Shown here: positions 45,672 to 54,416 of the stretch, piece after piece
Layout: every line of letters begins with the position of its first letter
Numbering within the stretch: the stretch's first letter is position 1
Source: ZC4RG30 sp963726085
Lineage (GTDB): Bacteria; Pseudomonadota; Gammaproteobacteria; Steroidobacterales; Steroidobacteraceae
Reading direction: 5' to 3'
Assembly (NCBI GenBank): GCA_963726085.1
Contig: CAVSAR010000004.1
Coordinates: forward strand, 62,001 to 126,000
DNA length: 64,000 bases
Notes under the pieces: model-generated
What the model saw: only the letters and a program-made list of their open reading frames with translations
What the model was told of the DNA's origin: nothing
Database searches by the model: none
Position numbers and translations under genes: made by a program

Positions 45672-46674
45672 TGTGAACTCCCTTCAGTGCGAGCGTGCCA
45701 GACCGAAATCCCGATGCGGTCGGGCCTAATTGCCGGGGCGAGGTAATGGACTGTCGCTCCGACTCTAGGATGCGAAATATGCACACATGCAGCGCCGTCC
45801 TGTGACCTGCTGCGATGTTTGGCGGAACGGCAGATTTAAACCGCAGCCTGGCAGAATACTTGGACGTCAGAGCGGTCGCACCCGTGACGACTCGTGGATG
45901 CCGGCGCCCCAGCTTGCCAAACAGCGCCAGAATTTCTGCGATTGTGGTCACTTTCTCCGAGGCCACTATCTTCGTGCAGACCGGATCGCCACTGGACATG
46001 GATCCCAGAATATCGACGATTGCAGTCGCCGCGTCGTCCGAATAGATGAAATCACGCATGGTATCCAGAGGCACGAAGATCTTTACCGGCTCATGATTGA
46101 ACATACTGCGTGCCAGATGTGCGAACAGACCCTTTCCCGCGCGTCCCGGCCTCTGGGGGCCAAACAGCGTGGATATGCGGGTAATCAATACGCGATGGCC
46201 GGGATGCGCCTTGTGGAACTCGTGCAAAAGGGCTTCCTGCTCGAGCTTCTCGAAGGCGTACGGCGTTGTCGGCGCCAGCGCGCTGGACTCGGATACGACG
46301 TCGTCGCTGGAGCCGGCGTAAATGGCGCCAGCTGAACTGGCAAACGCGATGGCACCGGACACGGCCAGCAGACGGTCGTGGTGCGCCAGTTCCTGCAGAA
46401 GAATGCGCAGGGTCCTGGTCTCGATCTGCAGTTGGCTACTGTCACTGCCCATGGCACCAACCCCCGCGGCCCAGTAGATCTCCCAGCCATCTGCCGGGGA
46501 AACCCGCTGGCTGAACGCGAGCGCTGCCGTTGCGATCGACTCGGTCAGCGTCTCGACTGCTGACCACGTGATCGGTCTTTCAGGATGAAAAATATCTACA
46601 CCCGACGCGGTCAGCGCACGCACCAGAGCTGAACCCAGGAGACCGCCACTGCCGACGATCCATACGGTCTTCAC
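45658..46674 (-). CDS. NAD-dependent epimerase/dehydratase family protein
   Basis: An extended-SDR protein of 338 residues with VWIVGSGGLLGSALVRAL (GXGGXXG), AIAFASSAGAIYAGS and the catalytic TPYAFEKLEQEALL (YXXXK). It probably makes or alters a nucleotide sugar or a polyprenyl-linked sugar for the GtrA/GtrB route. The C-terminal about 50 residues do not look like the usual end of the fold and overlap the start of the next gene. ATG 46674 overlaps the GtrB-like stop (ATGA). Confidence 0.82.
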   Translation of the reverse strand: MKTVWIVGSGGLLGSALVRALTASGVDIFHPERPITWSAVETLTESIATAALAFSQRVSPADGWEIYWAAGVGAMGSDSSQLQIETRTLRILLQELAHHDRLLAVSGAIAFASSAGAIYAGSSDDVVSESSALAPTTPYAFEKLEQEALLHEFHKAHPGHRVLITRISTLFGPQRPGRAGKGLFAHLARSMFNHEPVKIFVPLDTMRDFIYSDDAATAIVDILGSMSSGDPVCTKIVASEKVTTIAEILALFGKLGRRHPRVVTGATALTSKYSARLRFKSAVPPNIAAGHRTALHVCIFRILESERQSITSPRQLGPTASGFRSGTLALKGVHNGQG

Positions 46675-47651
46675 TCAATGATTCCGCGTCGGGTCGGCTT
46701 TGTACTCACGACGTACAGCGGCTTCCCCATGACGATGCCCATCGTGACAGCAAGATATTCCGCAATCACGCCCAGCGCCGTGAGGATTGCGCCGGAAAAG
46801 AACGACACGACAATCAGCAGCGACGTCCAACCGGCCACGGGCACATGACCTGAGAACTTTGCGTACAGCGCATACCCGGAAATCAGTGTCGCAAGCACTA
46901 TGGATGCCAGGCCCGTCAGCGTGATCAGCCGCAAAGGCCTGGTGCCGGTCGTAAGGACCAGATTCCAGAAATGCCCTACCAGCTTGACAAAGGAGTACCC
47001 GGACGGCCTGCCGATCTCGTTGCGCAGTCTTGCCGGACAATGACCGACACGCTGCGCAATCCAGAACAGACCGACATCCAGATACACTCCACTGCCGCAA
47101 TATGCGGCCAGAGTTCTTGCGATCTCGCCGTCAATCAACCGAAAACTGTTGAAGCTGCCCAAGGCGCGATTACCCAGCAGCCCCCTACTCAGCTCTTTTG
47201 CGAGGCGGCTAAACCCGTTGCGAAGGACGCCGTGTGGCGGCGGATTTGTCGGCTTGACGTAAACCAGCTGCAGTGAATTCCTGATAGCGACGTCCAGCAT
47301 GGCAGCAATGGAGTCCGGGTCCTGCTGCCCGTCCTCGTCCATTGTCACGACCCAGCGCCCTGATGCACTGGCCATCCCGGCGAGTGTGGCGGCATGCTGC
47401 CCGTAGTTCTTCGACAGCCATACTGCGCGCACGAATTCATATTCTGCGCACAGGCGCTCGATAGTACGATCCGAATGATCCGGACCGCAGTCGTGAACAA
47501 GGATCACTTCTGAGACCCTGAAGGGATGGCCGGAAGCGGTCATATGCGTGCTGGCAAGGGCTGCGAGTTCCCGCACCACGGGCGGCAGTGATGCTTCACC
47601 TCGGTAGACCGGGATTACGATCGATAAATCGTTTTCGGATTCCATTGCCAT
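46671..47651 (-). CDS. GtrB/DPM-type polyprenyl-phosphate glycosyltransferase
   Basis: A 326-residue GT2 with two C-terminal helices (about 235-260 and 275-300). Motifs are LSIVIPVYRGEASLPPV (9-25), WLSKNYGQHAATLAGMA and VVTMDEDGQQDP, with DEDGQ as the metal site. These are typical of GtrB/ArnC/dolichol-phosphate-mannose synthase-like enzymes, which charge undecaprenyl phosphate with one sugar. Together with the GtrA-like and GT39-like proteins it forms a three-part periplasmic glycosylation set. Confidence 0.9.
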   Translation of the reverse strand: MAMESENDLSIVIPVYRGEASLPPVVRELAALASTHMTASGHPFRVSEVILVHDCGPDHSDRTIERLCAEYEFVRAVWLSKNYGQHAATLAGMASASGRWVVTMDEDGQQDPDSIAAMLDVAIRNSLQLVYVKPTNPPPHGVLRNGFSRLAKELSRGLLGNRALGSFNSFRLIDGEIARTLAAYCGSGVYLDVGLFWIAQRVGHCPARLRNEIGRPSGYSFVKLVGHFWNLVLTTGTRPLRLITLTGLASIVLATLISGYALYAKFSGHVPVAGWTSLLIVVSFFSGAILTALGVIAEYLAVTMGIVMGKPLYVVSTKPTRRGIIE

Positions 47652-47672
47652 GTTCAGATTTCCCCGGCGATT

Positions 47673-49286
47673 TCAGCGATTACCAAACCAGGGGCTGGAC
47701 TCCGGATGCCCCCAGTAATTTCTGCTATCGACCTTGATGTTCGACATGTCCTTGTCCACACCAGCAGCCAACCTATAGATCGAATAGCGGCCGAACTGCA
47801 TGACCAACCGCATGTTCTGCCCAATCCAGATTGCCGACTCAGGTCGTAGCTGGAAGTAGGTGCCGGTCGCCGGGCTCAGCACAAAGTAGCGTTTGTCGTG
47901 GCGGACCTGTGAGGTCGCCGCTTGTGGATCGAGCCGGGTAATATCCACTACTGGCCTGCCGGTCATGTAGCGAAGCGCATACGGCAGCGTCGAGTACAGG
48001 CGGGCATCCGGATCCAGGCGGTCGCGGATGTAGTCGGCGACCCGCCTTTGGTCAGCCTGTGATTCGAAGCGCCGGAAGTAATCGAAGGCCATCTCATGGC
48101 TCCACTCCCAGCTGAGATAGTCGCTATCGGACAAAACTACCGATCGGGTCAGCGACGCGACCGCTCCGCACGCGCAAACGAGACCAAGGCACTGACAGGC
48201 CAGCAACCGCGATCCTGCACCCGATTCCAGATAGGTGCTTGCCAGGCGCTGCACGGCCAGTGCACCCGTCGCCGCCAGGCAGAACAGGCCTGGAATCGCG
48301 TAGCGCAGGTTCGGCGCTGGCGCGTGCAGGAACCAGGTCGCCAGCAGCAGGAGGCCGGTGACGACCAGCAGCACCTCGAAGCTAACCGAACTTGCGTTGC
48401 CGCCTGCAGCAGGCGTTGCGCGAGCTGCCATAATTCCGCTGATTGCGAGTACCGCAAGCAACATTGGGGGCGCGAATCCGCTCAGTACCGCCCACCGGTT
48501 CAATATCGTCGGGTAATCCGGAGACCAGCCGGATATCCCCGTGACGCGCTCAATGGCCACGTTGGCCATTGCGACAGGAGCAAGGCTCATGATCCACAGA
48601 TTGACCAGGAAGACGGCAATGCCGAGACCGGCAAATGCAAGGGACGGAATGTCGATGCGTACTTTCAACCGCCCAGATTTGGTGAAGCAAACACCGGATG
48701 CCAGCATCACCGCTGGTCCGAACATCACCAACTCGAAGCGTGACGCGGCTGCCAATCCATAGAGTAGCCCTCCAAGCACTACGCGTGTCGACACAGACGC
48801 GGAACTGGAACACCACACCACCATCGAAGCAAGCATCAGCAGCAGCCCAACCGAAGTGCCCAGTGCGGCTGTTCCCACTTCGGCAAGTCCGGGTACCGAA
48901 ATCAGGACTGCCAGTCCGAGCCAACGCGATTCGGGACGGGTCCCTATTTTGCGCCCGTACCGCAAGATCAATATGCATGTACCGATCATCGCGGCCAGTG
49001 ACACCATCCGGTGCATCCAGACCGCGCTGCCCAGCACGGCCTCCACGCCAATATTTATCAATGCGAAGGGACCACCGCTGGTGACGATGAGCTCCGTGCT
49101 CAGGTGCGGCACGATCGGGTGTAGCAGGCTGCGTAGCCCGTTCAGCACCCACGCCTCGTCCGTACCAAGACTCAGCATGAACACTGCCGTGAGCGCCAGT
49201 GCAGCCCATAACGCCAGCACCACCAACAGTGCCAGCCGTGCACCCGTATTCAGACGTTGCAGCGAGGGCAGGGGGACCTGGATCAT
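47673..49286 (-). CDS. GT39-like polytopic membrane glycosyltransferase (GtrC-like)
   Basis: A 537-residue protein with about ten hydrophobic segments. An early Asp-Glu pair (LGTDEAWVLNGLRSLL) resembles the catalytic loop of PMT/ArnT-like GT-C enzymes, and there is a soluble C-terminal part of about 150 residues. It should use the polyprenyl-phosphate sugar made by the GtrB neighbour. ATG 49286 is 5 bp after the rmlB stop and preferred over a start at 49325 that would overlap rmlB. The gene order rmlB, this gene, gtrB-like supports the role. Confidence 0.7.
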   Translation of the reverse strand: MIQVPLPSLQRLNTGARLALLVVLALWAALALTAVFMLSLGTDEAWVLNGLRSLLHPIVPHLSTELIVTSGGPFALINIGVEAVLGSAVWMHRMVSLAAMIGTCILILRYGRKIGTRPESRWLGLAVLISVPGLAEVGTAALGTSVGLLLMLASMVVWCSSSASVSTRVVLGGLLYGLAAASRFELVMFGPAVMLASGVCFTKSGRLKVRIDIPSLAFAGLGIAVFLVNLWIMSLAPVAMANVAIERVTGISGWSPDYPTILNRWAVLSGFAPPMLLAVLAISGIMAARATPAAGGNASSVSFEVLLVVTGLLLLATWFLHAPAPNLRYAIPGLFCLAATGALAVQRLASTYLESGAGSRLLACQCLGLVCACGAVASLTRSVVLSDSDYLSWEWSHEMAFDYFRRFESQADQRRVADYIRDRLDPDARLYSTLPYALRYMTGRPVVDITRLDPQAATSQVRHDKRYFVLSPATGTYFQLRPESAIWIGQNMRLVMQFGRYSIYRLAAGVDKDMSNIKVDSRNYWGHPESSPWFGNR

Positions 49287-49291
49287 CGCCG

Positions 49292-50398
49292 CTACTTGCG
49301 ACTCGCGTAATTCGCCGCCACCCAATCCCGGTACTCATTGGTCTGTATCGCCCGCCACCAAGGCTCGTTTTGCAAGTACCAGTCGACAGAGTGCGCCAGC
49401 GCCTGCTCGAAACGATATGCCGGAGCAAATTGCAGTTCGGCCTCGATCTTCCGCGGATCAATCGCATAGCGGCGGTCGTGACCCGGACGGTCGGTTACGT
49501 AGGTCTTGAGTTCTGCGCAGCTGTCGCCGCGCGCGGCGGGACTCTTGGGGAACCGCTCGCGCAGCGCCGTGTCCCTGGCAAAGGCCTTGTCGACGGCACT
49601 TACTATCGTGTCGATGACGGTCAGGTTTGGCAGCTCGCAGCGTCCCCCGATGTTGTAGGTCTCCCCTGCCCGGCCCTTGGCCAGCACGGCGTCGATTCCG
49701 CGGCAATGGTCCTCGACATACAGCCAGTCGCGCACATTCATCCCGTCGCCGTAGATGGGCAACGGGCCGCCCTCGAGGCAGCGGATGATGAACAGCGGGA
49801 TCAGTTTCTCCGGAAACTGGTATGGCCCGTAGTTGTTCGAACAGTTGGTCATTGTCGTCGTCAGACCGTAGGTGTGCTGGTAGGCGCGCACCAGCAAGTC
49901 GGAGGCCGCCTTGCTCGCCGCATACGGGGAATTGGGCGCATAGGGAGTGGTCTCGGTAAACGCGGGTTCGGCCGGACCCAGCGAGCCGAACACCTCGTCG
50001 GTAGATACATGATGAAAGCGATTCCCGGCTCGCCTGTTATCGCCAAGCCACGCCTTGCGCGCGGCCTTCAGCAGCGCGTGCGTGCCGACGATATTGGTCT
50101 GGATGAAGGCATCTGGCCCGAGAATGGAGCGATCGACATGGGACTCGGCGGCAAAATGAACCAGCGTGTCGATCTCATGGCGTTGTAGCAGGTCCAGCAC
50201 CAGGTCCTCGTCGCCGATGTCACCGCGCGTGAAATGCACCCGCTGGCCGTCGAGTACGTCGCGGATACTGGCCAGGTTGCCGGCATAGGTGAGCGCGTCG
50301 AGCACAACCACAGTGTCCGAGGGATGGGTGGCTGAGTAATAGCGGACGAAGTTGGCGCCGATGAACCCGGCGCCGCCGGTGACGAGCAGTCTAGCCAT
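49292..50398 (-). CDS. rmlB: dTDP-glucose 4,6-dehydratase
   Basis: Second step of dTDP-L-rhamnose synthesis, 368 residues. The N-terminus is LVTGGAGFIGANFVRYY, followed by LDALTYAGN, FHHVSTDEVFGSLG and the catalytic YAASKAASDLL. It is full length for the family. Overlaps the rmlD stop by 8 bp in the order rmlA-C-D-B of a minus-strand operon. Confidence 0.97.
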   Translation of the reverse strand: MARLLVTGGAGFIGANFVRYYSATHPSDTVVVLDALTYAGNLASIRDVLDGQRVHFTRGDIGDEDLVLDLLQRHEIDTLVHFAAESHVDRSILGPDAFIQTNIVGTHALLKAARKAWLGDNRRAGNRFHHVSTDEVFGSLGPAEPAFTETTPYAPNSPYAASKAASDLLVRAYQHTYGLTTTMTNCSNNYGPYQFPEKLIPLFIIRCLEGGPLPIYGDGMNVRDWLYVEDHCRGIDAVLAKGRAGETYNIGGRCELPNLTVIDTIVSAVDKAFARDTALRERFPKSPAARGDSCAELKTYVTDRPGHDRRYAIDPRKIEAELQFAPAYRFEQALAHSVDWYLQNEPWWRAIQTNEYRDWVAANYASRK

Positions 50399-51257
50399 TT
50401 TGTTCCTTCAATTCGTGCAGCATGCGCCGCAGGTTCACGCGCCAATGCGGGGGCGCCAGGTCCAGCTCCCGCCAGGTCTGGGTGCAATCGAGCAGGCTGA
50501 ATGCGGGCCGGCGCGCGGGCGTCGGGTAGTCGCGGGTCTCGATGGGCATGACGGCCACCGGGTTCGGCACCAGGCCCAGGGCATGTCCCTCTTCGGCAAT
50601 GGCGACGGCAAAGTCGTACCACGATGCGACGCCGGCATCGTGCCAATGGTGCACGCCGCTGAGCTGCGGTCGCTCGACCGCGCGCCACAATGCTTCGGCG
50701 AGTCCCCGGGCCCAGGTGGGCGCGGCTATCTGGTCGGCCACGACGCGCAGCTCAGGGCGCGTGGTCATCAGTCGCAGCATTGTCTTGACGAAATTGCTGC
50801 CATCGACGGAATAAACCCACGAGGTACGCAGCACAAGTCCTCGTGCTCCGCGCGCCCGCACTGGCGCTTCGCCTTCCAGCTTGGTGCGTCCGTACACGGA
50901 CAGCGGATTGGGCGCATCTTCCGGCCGGTACGCGCGTGCGCGCGTGCCATCGAACACGAAATCTGTGGAAACATGGATCAGCCGGAACTCGGTACCGGCG
51001 CCGGCCAGGTGGCTGGGGCCGCGCGCATTCACGCGTGTGGCAAGAGCTGCCTCGGTCTCGGCCTTGTCCACGGCGGTGTAGGCCGCGGCATTGATGATCA
51101 CGTGCGGTCGCTCGCGCGCCACCATGGCCGCCACTGCCGCCGCGTCGCCGATATCGCAGTCCCGACTGCCCAGGAGAGTCAGCTCAATACCCGGCGGTAC
51201 GGTGCGTCCGAGTTCCTTGCCAAGCTGACCGCCCGCACCTGTCACGACAGTTTTCAT
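50391..51257 (-). CDS. rmlD: dTDP-4-dehydrorhamnose reductase
   Basis: Last step of dTDP-L-rhamnose synthesis, 288 residues. It shows VVTGAGGQLGKEL, INAAAYTAVDKAE, HVSTDFVFDG and the YGRTKLEGE catalytic pair. The frame is open to 51440, but ATG 51257 gives the normal N-terminus and is 7 bp after the rmlC stop. Lies between rmlC and rmlB. Confidence 0.96.
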   Translation of the reverse strand: MKTVVTGAGGQLGKELGRTVPPGIELTLLGSRDCDIGDAAAVAAMVARERPHVIINAAAYTAVDKAETEAALATRVNARGPSHLAGAGTEFRLIHVSTDFVFDGTRARAYRPEDAPNPLSVYGRTKLEGEAPVRARGARGLVLRTSWVYSVDGSNFVKTMLRLMTTRPELRVVADQIAAPTWARGLAEALWRAVERPQLSGVHHWHDAGVASWYDFAVAIAEEGHALGLVPNPVAVMPIETRDYPTPARRPAFSLLDCTQTWRELDLAPPHWRVNLRRMLHELKEQNG

Positions 51258-51264
51258 CGCCAGT

Positions 51265-51813
51265 TCAACTGAAGGTCTCGGCGTCGGCCAGAGATTTACC
51301 CTGCTTGTCCTTGGCGGAAAGCAGCGTCTCCACTCCCGGCACCAGCGGCCAGGCAACGCCGGTGGCTGGGTCATCCCAGGCAAGCGTGCGCTCGGATGCC
51401 GGATTATAGACATCGGTGCACTTGTACAGGAACTCGGCACGCGGGCTCACGACGTAGAACCCATGAGCGAACCCCTCTGGGACCCAGAGCATCCGCTTGT
51501 TGTCAGCCGACAGCGTTACGCCAAACCACTTGCCGAATGTGGGGGATGAACGCCGCAGGTCCACGACGACGTCAAATACCTCGCCCGCCGTGACGCGCAC
51601 CAGCTTGCCTTGCGTGTGCTGCACCTGATAGTGCAGGCCGCGCAGCGTGCCCTGCGCAGAAACGCTGTGGTTGTCCTGCACGAACTTGGCCGCGATGCCG
51701 GCTTTGGCGAAGGTCTGCTCGTTCCAGCTTTCCAGAAAGAAGCCGCGCGCGTCGCCAAACACCTTTGGCTCGACAATCAGCACTCCGGGCAGGGAAGTGG
51801 GGATGAAATTCAC
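51265..51813 (-). CDS. rmlC: dTDP-4-dehydrorhamnose 3,5-epimerase
   Basis: A cupin-fold epimerase of 182 residues, normal length. It has VFGDARGFFLESWNEQTF, FVQDNHSVSAQGTLRGLHYQ (catalytic His) and VPEGFAHGFYV. The start is GTG 51813, which overlaps the rmlA stop (GTGA); the longer opening upstream lies in rmlA. Confidence 0.96.
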   Translation of the reverse strand: MNFIPTSLPGVLIVEPKVFGDARGFFLESWNEQTFAKAGIAAKFVQDNHSVSAQGTLRGLHYQVQHTQGKLVRVTAGEVFDVVVDLRRSSPTFGKWFGVTLSADNKRMLWVPEGFAHGFYVVSPRAEFLYKCTDVYNPASERTLAWDDPATGVAWPLVPGVETLLSAKDKQGKSLADAETFS

Positions 51814-52691
51814 GGCGCTTCGTGCTTCAAAAGGTCCATCAGGTACTCCCCGTAACCACTCTTTACCAGTGGCCGCGCCAGGACCTCCAGCTGCTGTGCC
51901 GTAATGAACCCCATGCGCCAGGCTATTTCCTCCGGACAGCAGATCTTGGTGCCTTGCCGGTCCTCGACCACGCGCACGTAGGTGCCGGCGTCCATCAACG
52001 ACTGGTGGGTGCCGGTGTCCAGCCAAGCGAATCCGCGCCCGAGCTTCTCGACTTCCAGGTCGCCACGCTCCAGATACACCCGGTTTACATCCGTGATTTC
52101 CAGCTCGCCGCGCGCGGAGGGCTTGATGGACTTGGCGATATCCACGACATCCCGGTCGTAGAAATACAGGCCCGTGACGGCAAAATTGGATTGCGGGTGC
52201 GTCGGCTTCTCGACGATCGCGACGGGCTTGCCGTCGGCGCCGAAACTCACGACACCATAGCGCTCGGGATCTCGCACGAAATAGCCGAATACCGTGGCGC
52301 CGCTTTGCCGGGAGTTGGCCCGCTCGAGAATCTGGCCGAAGCCTCGGCCGTAGAAGATGTTGTCGCCCAGCACCAGCGCCGAGGGCGCGCCACCCACGTG
52401 CCGCTCACCAATGAGGAAGGCCTGCGCTAGCCCCTCGGGGCGCGGCTGCTGCGCGTACGTAATCGACAAGCCCCAGGACGCGCCATCACCAAGCACTGCC
52501 TGGAACAGGTCCAGGTCGTGCGGGGTGGTGATGATCAGGATGTCGCGGATGCCGGAAAGCATCAACACCGACAACGGGTAGTAGATCATCGGTTTGTCGT
52601 ATACCGGCAGCAGCTGCTTGCTGACGCGCGTGGTCAGAGGATGCAGGCGAGTGCCGGAGCCACCAGCGAGGATGATTCCCTTGCGATTCAT
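51810..52691 (-). CDS. rmlA: Glucose-1-phosphate thymidylyltransferase
   Basis: First step of dTDP-L-rhamnose synthesis, 293 residues. The N-terminus KGIILAGGSGTRLHPLT, KQLLPVYDKPMIYYPLS, VLGDNIFYG and WLDTGTHQSLMDA are diagnostic. It overlaps the manC stop by 4 bp and rmlC at the other end. Confidence 0.97.
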   Translation of the reverse strand: MNRKGIILAGGSGTRLHPLTTRVSKQLLPVYDKPMIYYPLSVLMLSGIRDILIITTPHDLDLFQAVLGDGASWGLSITYAQQPRPEGLAQAFLIGERHVGGAPSALVLGDNIFYGRGFGQILERANSRQSGATVFGYFVRDPERYGVVSFGADGKPVAIVEKPTHPQSNFAVTGLYFYDRDVVDIAKSIKPSARGELEITDVNRVYLERGDLEVEKLGRGFAWLDTGTHQSLMDAGTYVRVVEDRQGTKICCPEEIAWRMGFITAQQLEVLARPLVKSGYGEYLMDLLKHEAP

Positions 52692-54115
52692 TTGTTCCCT
52701 TGTCGTCCGTAAACGTCCTCGAAACGAACAATATCATCCTCTCCGAGGTAACTGCCGGATTGCACCTCGATCATGTGCAAAGTGACCTTGCCCGGATTCT
52801 CGATGCGATGCTTGGTGCCGATGGGTATGTACGTGGACTGGTTCTCCACCAGCTCAAATACGTCCTCGCCACGCGTGATACGCGCAGTCCCGGCCACGAC
52901 AATCCAGTGCTCGGCGCGATGATGGTGCAGCTGCAGTGACAGGCATGCACCGGGATTGATCTTGAGTCGCTTGACCTGGAAACGCGCGCCGCTGTCGATG
53001 CTGTCGTAGCTGCCCCAGGGCCGGAATACCTCGCGGTGCAACAGGTGCTCGGTGCGGCCTTCGCCCTTGAGGCGTGCGACCAGCGCCTTGACGTCCTGCA
53101 CCTGGTCCATCGGGGCCACCAGCACGGCATCCTTGGTTTCGACCACGACATGGTTCTTCAGGCCCAGCGCCGCAACCAGGCGGCTTTCCGCGTGCACGTA
53201 GCTGCCGACACAGTTCTCCAGCACCACGTCACCGTGCGTGATGTTGTCCGCAGCCCCCCGCGCCATCGCGGCATGCAGCGACGACCAGGAGCCCACATCG
53301 CTCCAGCCCGCCTGCAGGGAAACGACCACGGCGGCATCGGTCTTTTCCATCACCGCATAGTCGATGGAATCGCTGCGACAAGCGCTGAACAACTGCTCGT
53401 CGACCCGCGTGAAATCAAGGTCGTGGCGCGCCGCAGCAACGGCTTGCCGGCAACAGTCGGCAATGTCCGGAGCGTGGCGCTGCAGTTCGGCCATGTAGCG
53501 CGAGGCGCGAAACAGGAACATGCCGCTGTTCCAGAGGTAGTCCGGGTTTGCCAGGAACGCCTCGGCGCGCGCCAGGTCGGGCTTCTCCACGAAGGCCGCG
53601 ATGGCGTGGACCCCTTCGGCCCCACTGGGCGCCGCACCGCGCCGGATATACCCATAGCCAGTCTCCGGGGCCGACGGCACGATGCCGAATGTCACCAAGC
53701 GCCCGTCTTGAGCGGCACGCATCGCGATGCGCACCGCCGCCTGGAATGCCGGCACGTCAAGAATCACGTGATCGGCTGGCAGCACCAGCAGCAGCGGATC
53801 TTCTGCCTTTGCATTCATCATTGCGGTCAGCGCGGCCAGGGCTATGGCCGGTGCGGTGTTGCGTCCCATGGGCTCGAGCAGGATGGCCTGCGGGGGCAGG
53901 CTGATCCGGCGCAACTGTTCTGCCACCAGAAAGCGATGCGCTTCGTTGCATACAACTATCGGGGCCGTGGCATCGAGGCCGGCCACGCGTTGGGCCGTTG
54001 CCTGCAGCAGGGTTTCCTCGCCCAGCAGCGGTAGCAACTGCTTTGGATAGGCCTCGCGGGACAGTGGCCAGAGCCGTGTGCCGGAGCCACCAGAAAGGAT
54101 CACGGGTGTGAGCAT
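52688..54115 (-). CDS. manC: Mannose-1-phosphate guanylyltransferase / mannose-6-phosphate isomerase
   Basis: A bifunctional type II enzyme of 475 residues giving GDP-mannose. The N-terminal pyrophosphorylase has VILSGGSGTRLWPLSREAYP, GRNTAPAIALAA and AAFVEKPDLARA. The C-terminal cupin isomerase has LQLHHHRAEHWIVVAG and IPIGTKHRIENPG. It is the first gene of the long minus-strand operon ending at the PPTase (40.5 kb). The operon promoter must lie in 54116-54416. Confidence 0.96.
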   Translation of the reverse strand: MLTPVILSGGSGTRLWPLSREAYPKQLLPLLGEETLLQATAQRVAGLDATAPIVVCNEAHRFLVAEQLRRISLPPQAILLEPMGRNTAPAIALAALTAMMNAKAEDPLLLVLPADHVILDVPAFQAAVRIAMRAAQDGRLVTFGIVPSAPETGYGYIRRGAAPSGAEGVHAIAAFVEKPDLARAEAFLANPDYLWNSGMFLFRASRYMAELQRHAPDIADCCRQAVAAARHDLDFTRVDEQLFSACRSDSIDYAVMEKTDAAVVVSLQAGWSDVGSWSSLHAAMARGAADNITHGDVVLENCVGSYVHAESRLVAALGLKNHVVVETKDAVLVAPMDQVQDVKALVARLKGEGRTEHLLHREVFRPWGSYDSIDSGARFQVKRLKINPGACLSLQLHHHRAEHWIVVAGTARITRGEDVFELVENQSTYIPIGTKHRIENPGKVTLHMIEVQSGSYLGEDDIVRFEDVYGRQGNK

Positions 54116-54416
54116 TTTTTCAGACTCGAACAGCTAGTCAGGGAAACCCCGAATGATACCTGCTGCACAGTTTTCGCATGCGACGAACGCCCTGCTCCCC
54201 GGGTAATTGCACCCGAATGCACAGCATCGCTGCAAAGGCCAGCGCTGGATTGCAGCGCGGGTGAGAGGCCGTTCACAAGAATGCTATCAAAGTGTGCGCT
54301 GAATCCCCTGACGGCACGAATTGCAGCGTTTGCACGGGCCTTGTCGTGTCCTTACGACACATTGCCGCCACAGACTCACCACTGTGAAATCCCCGGCGCC
54401 ATCAGGAGCCGTTGGA
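54116..54416. other. Divergent intergenic region between manC and the Ig/FN3 lipoprotein
   Basis: No gene seen. It must carry promoters for both the manC operon and the lipoprotein gene, but no -35/-10 pair stands out. A TGTCGT-N6-ACGACA inverted repeat lies at 54342-54359, upstream of the lipoprotein ribosome site AGGAG at 54404-54408. Confidence 0.55.
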
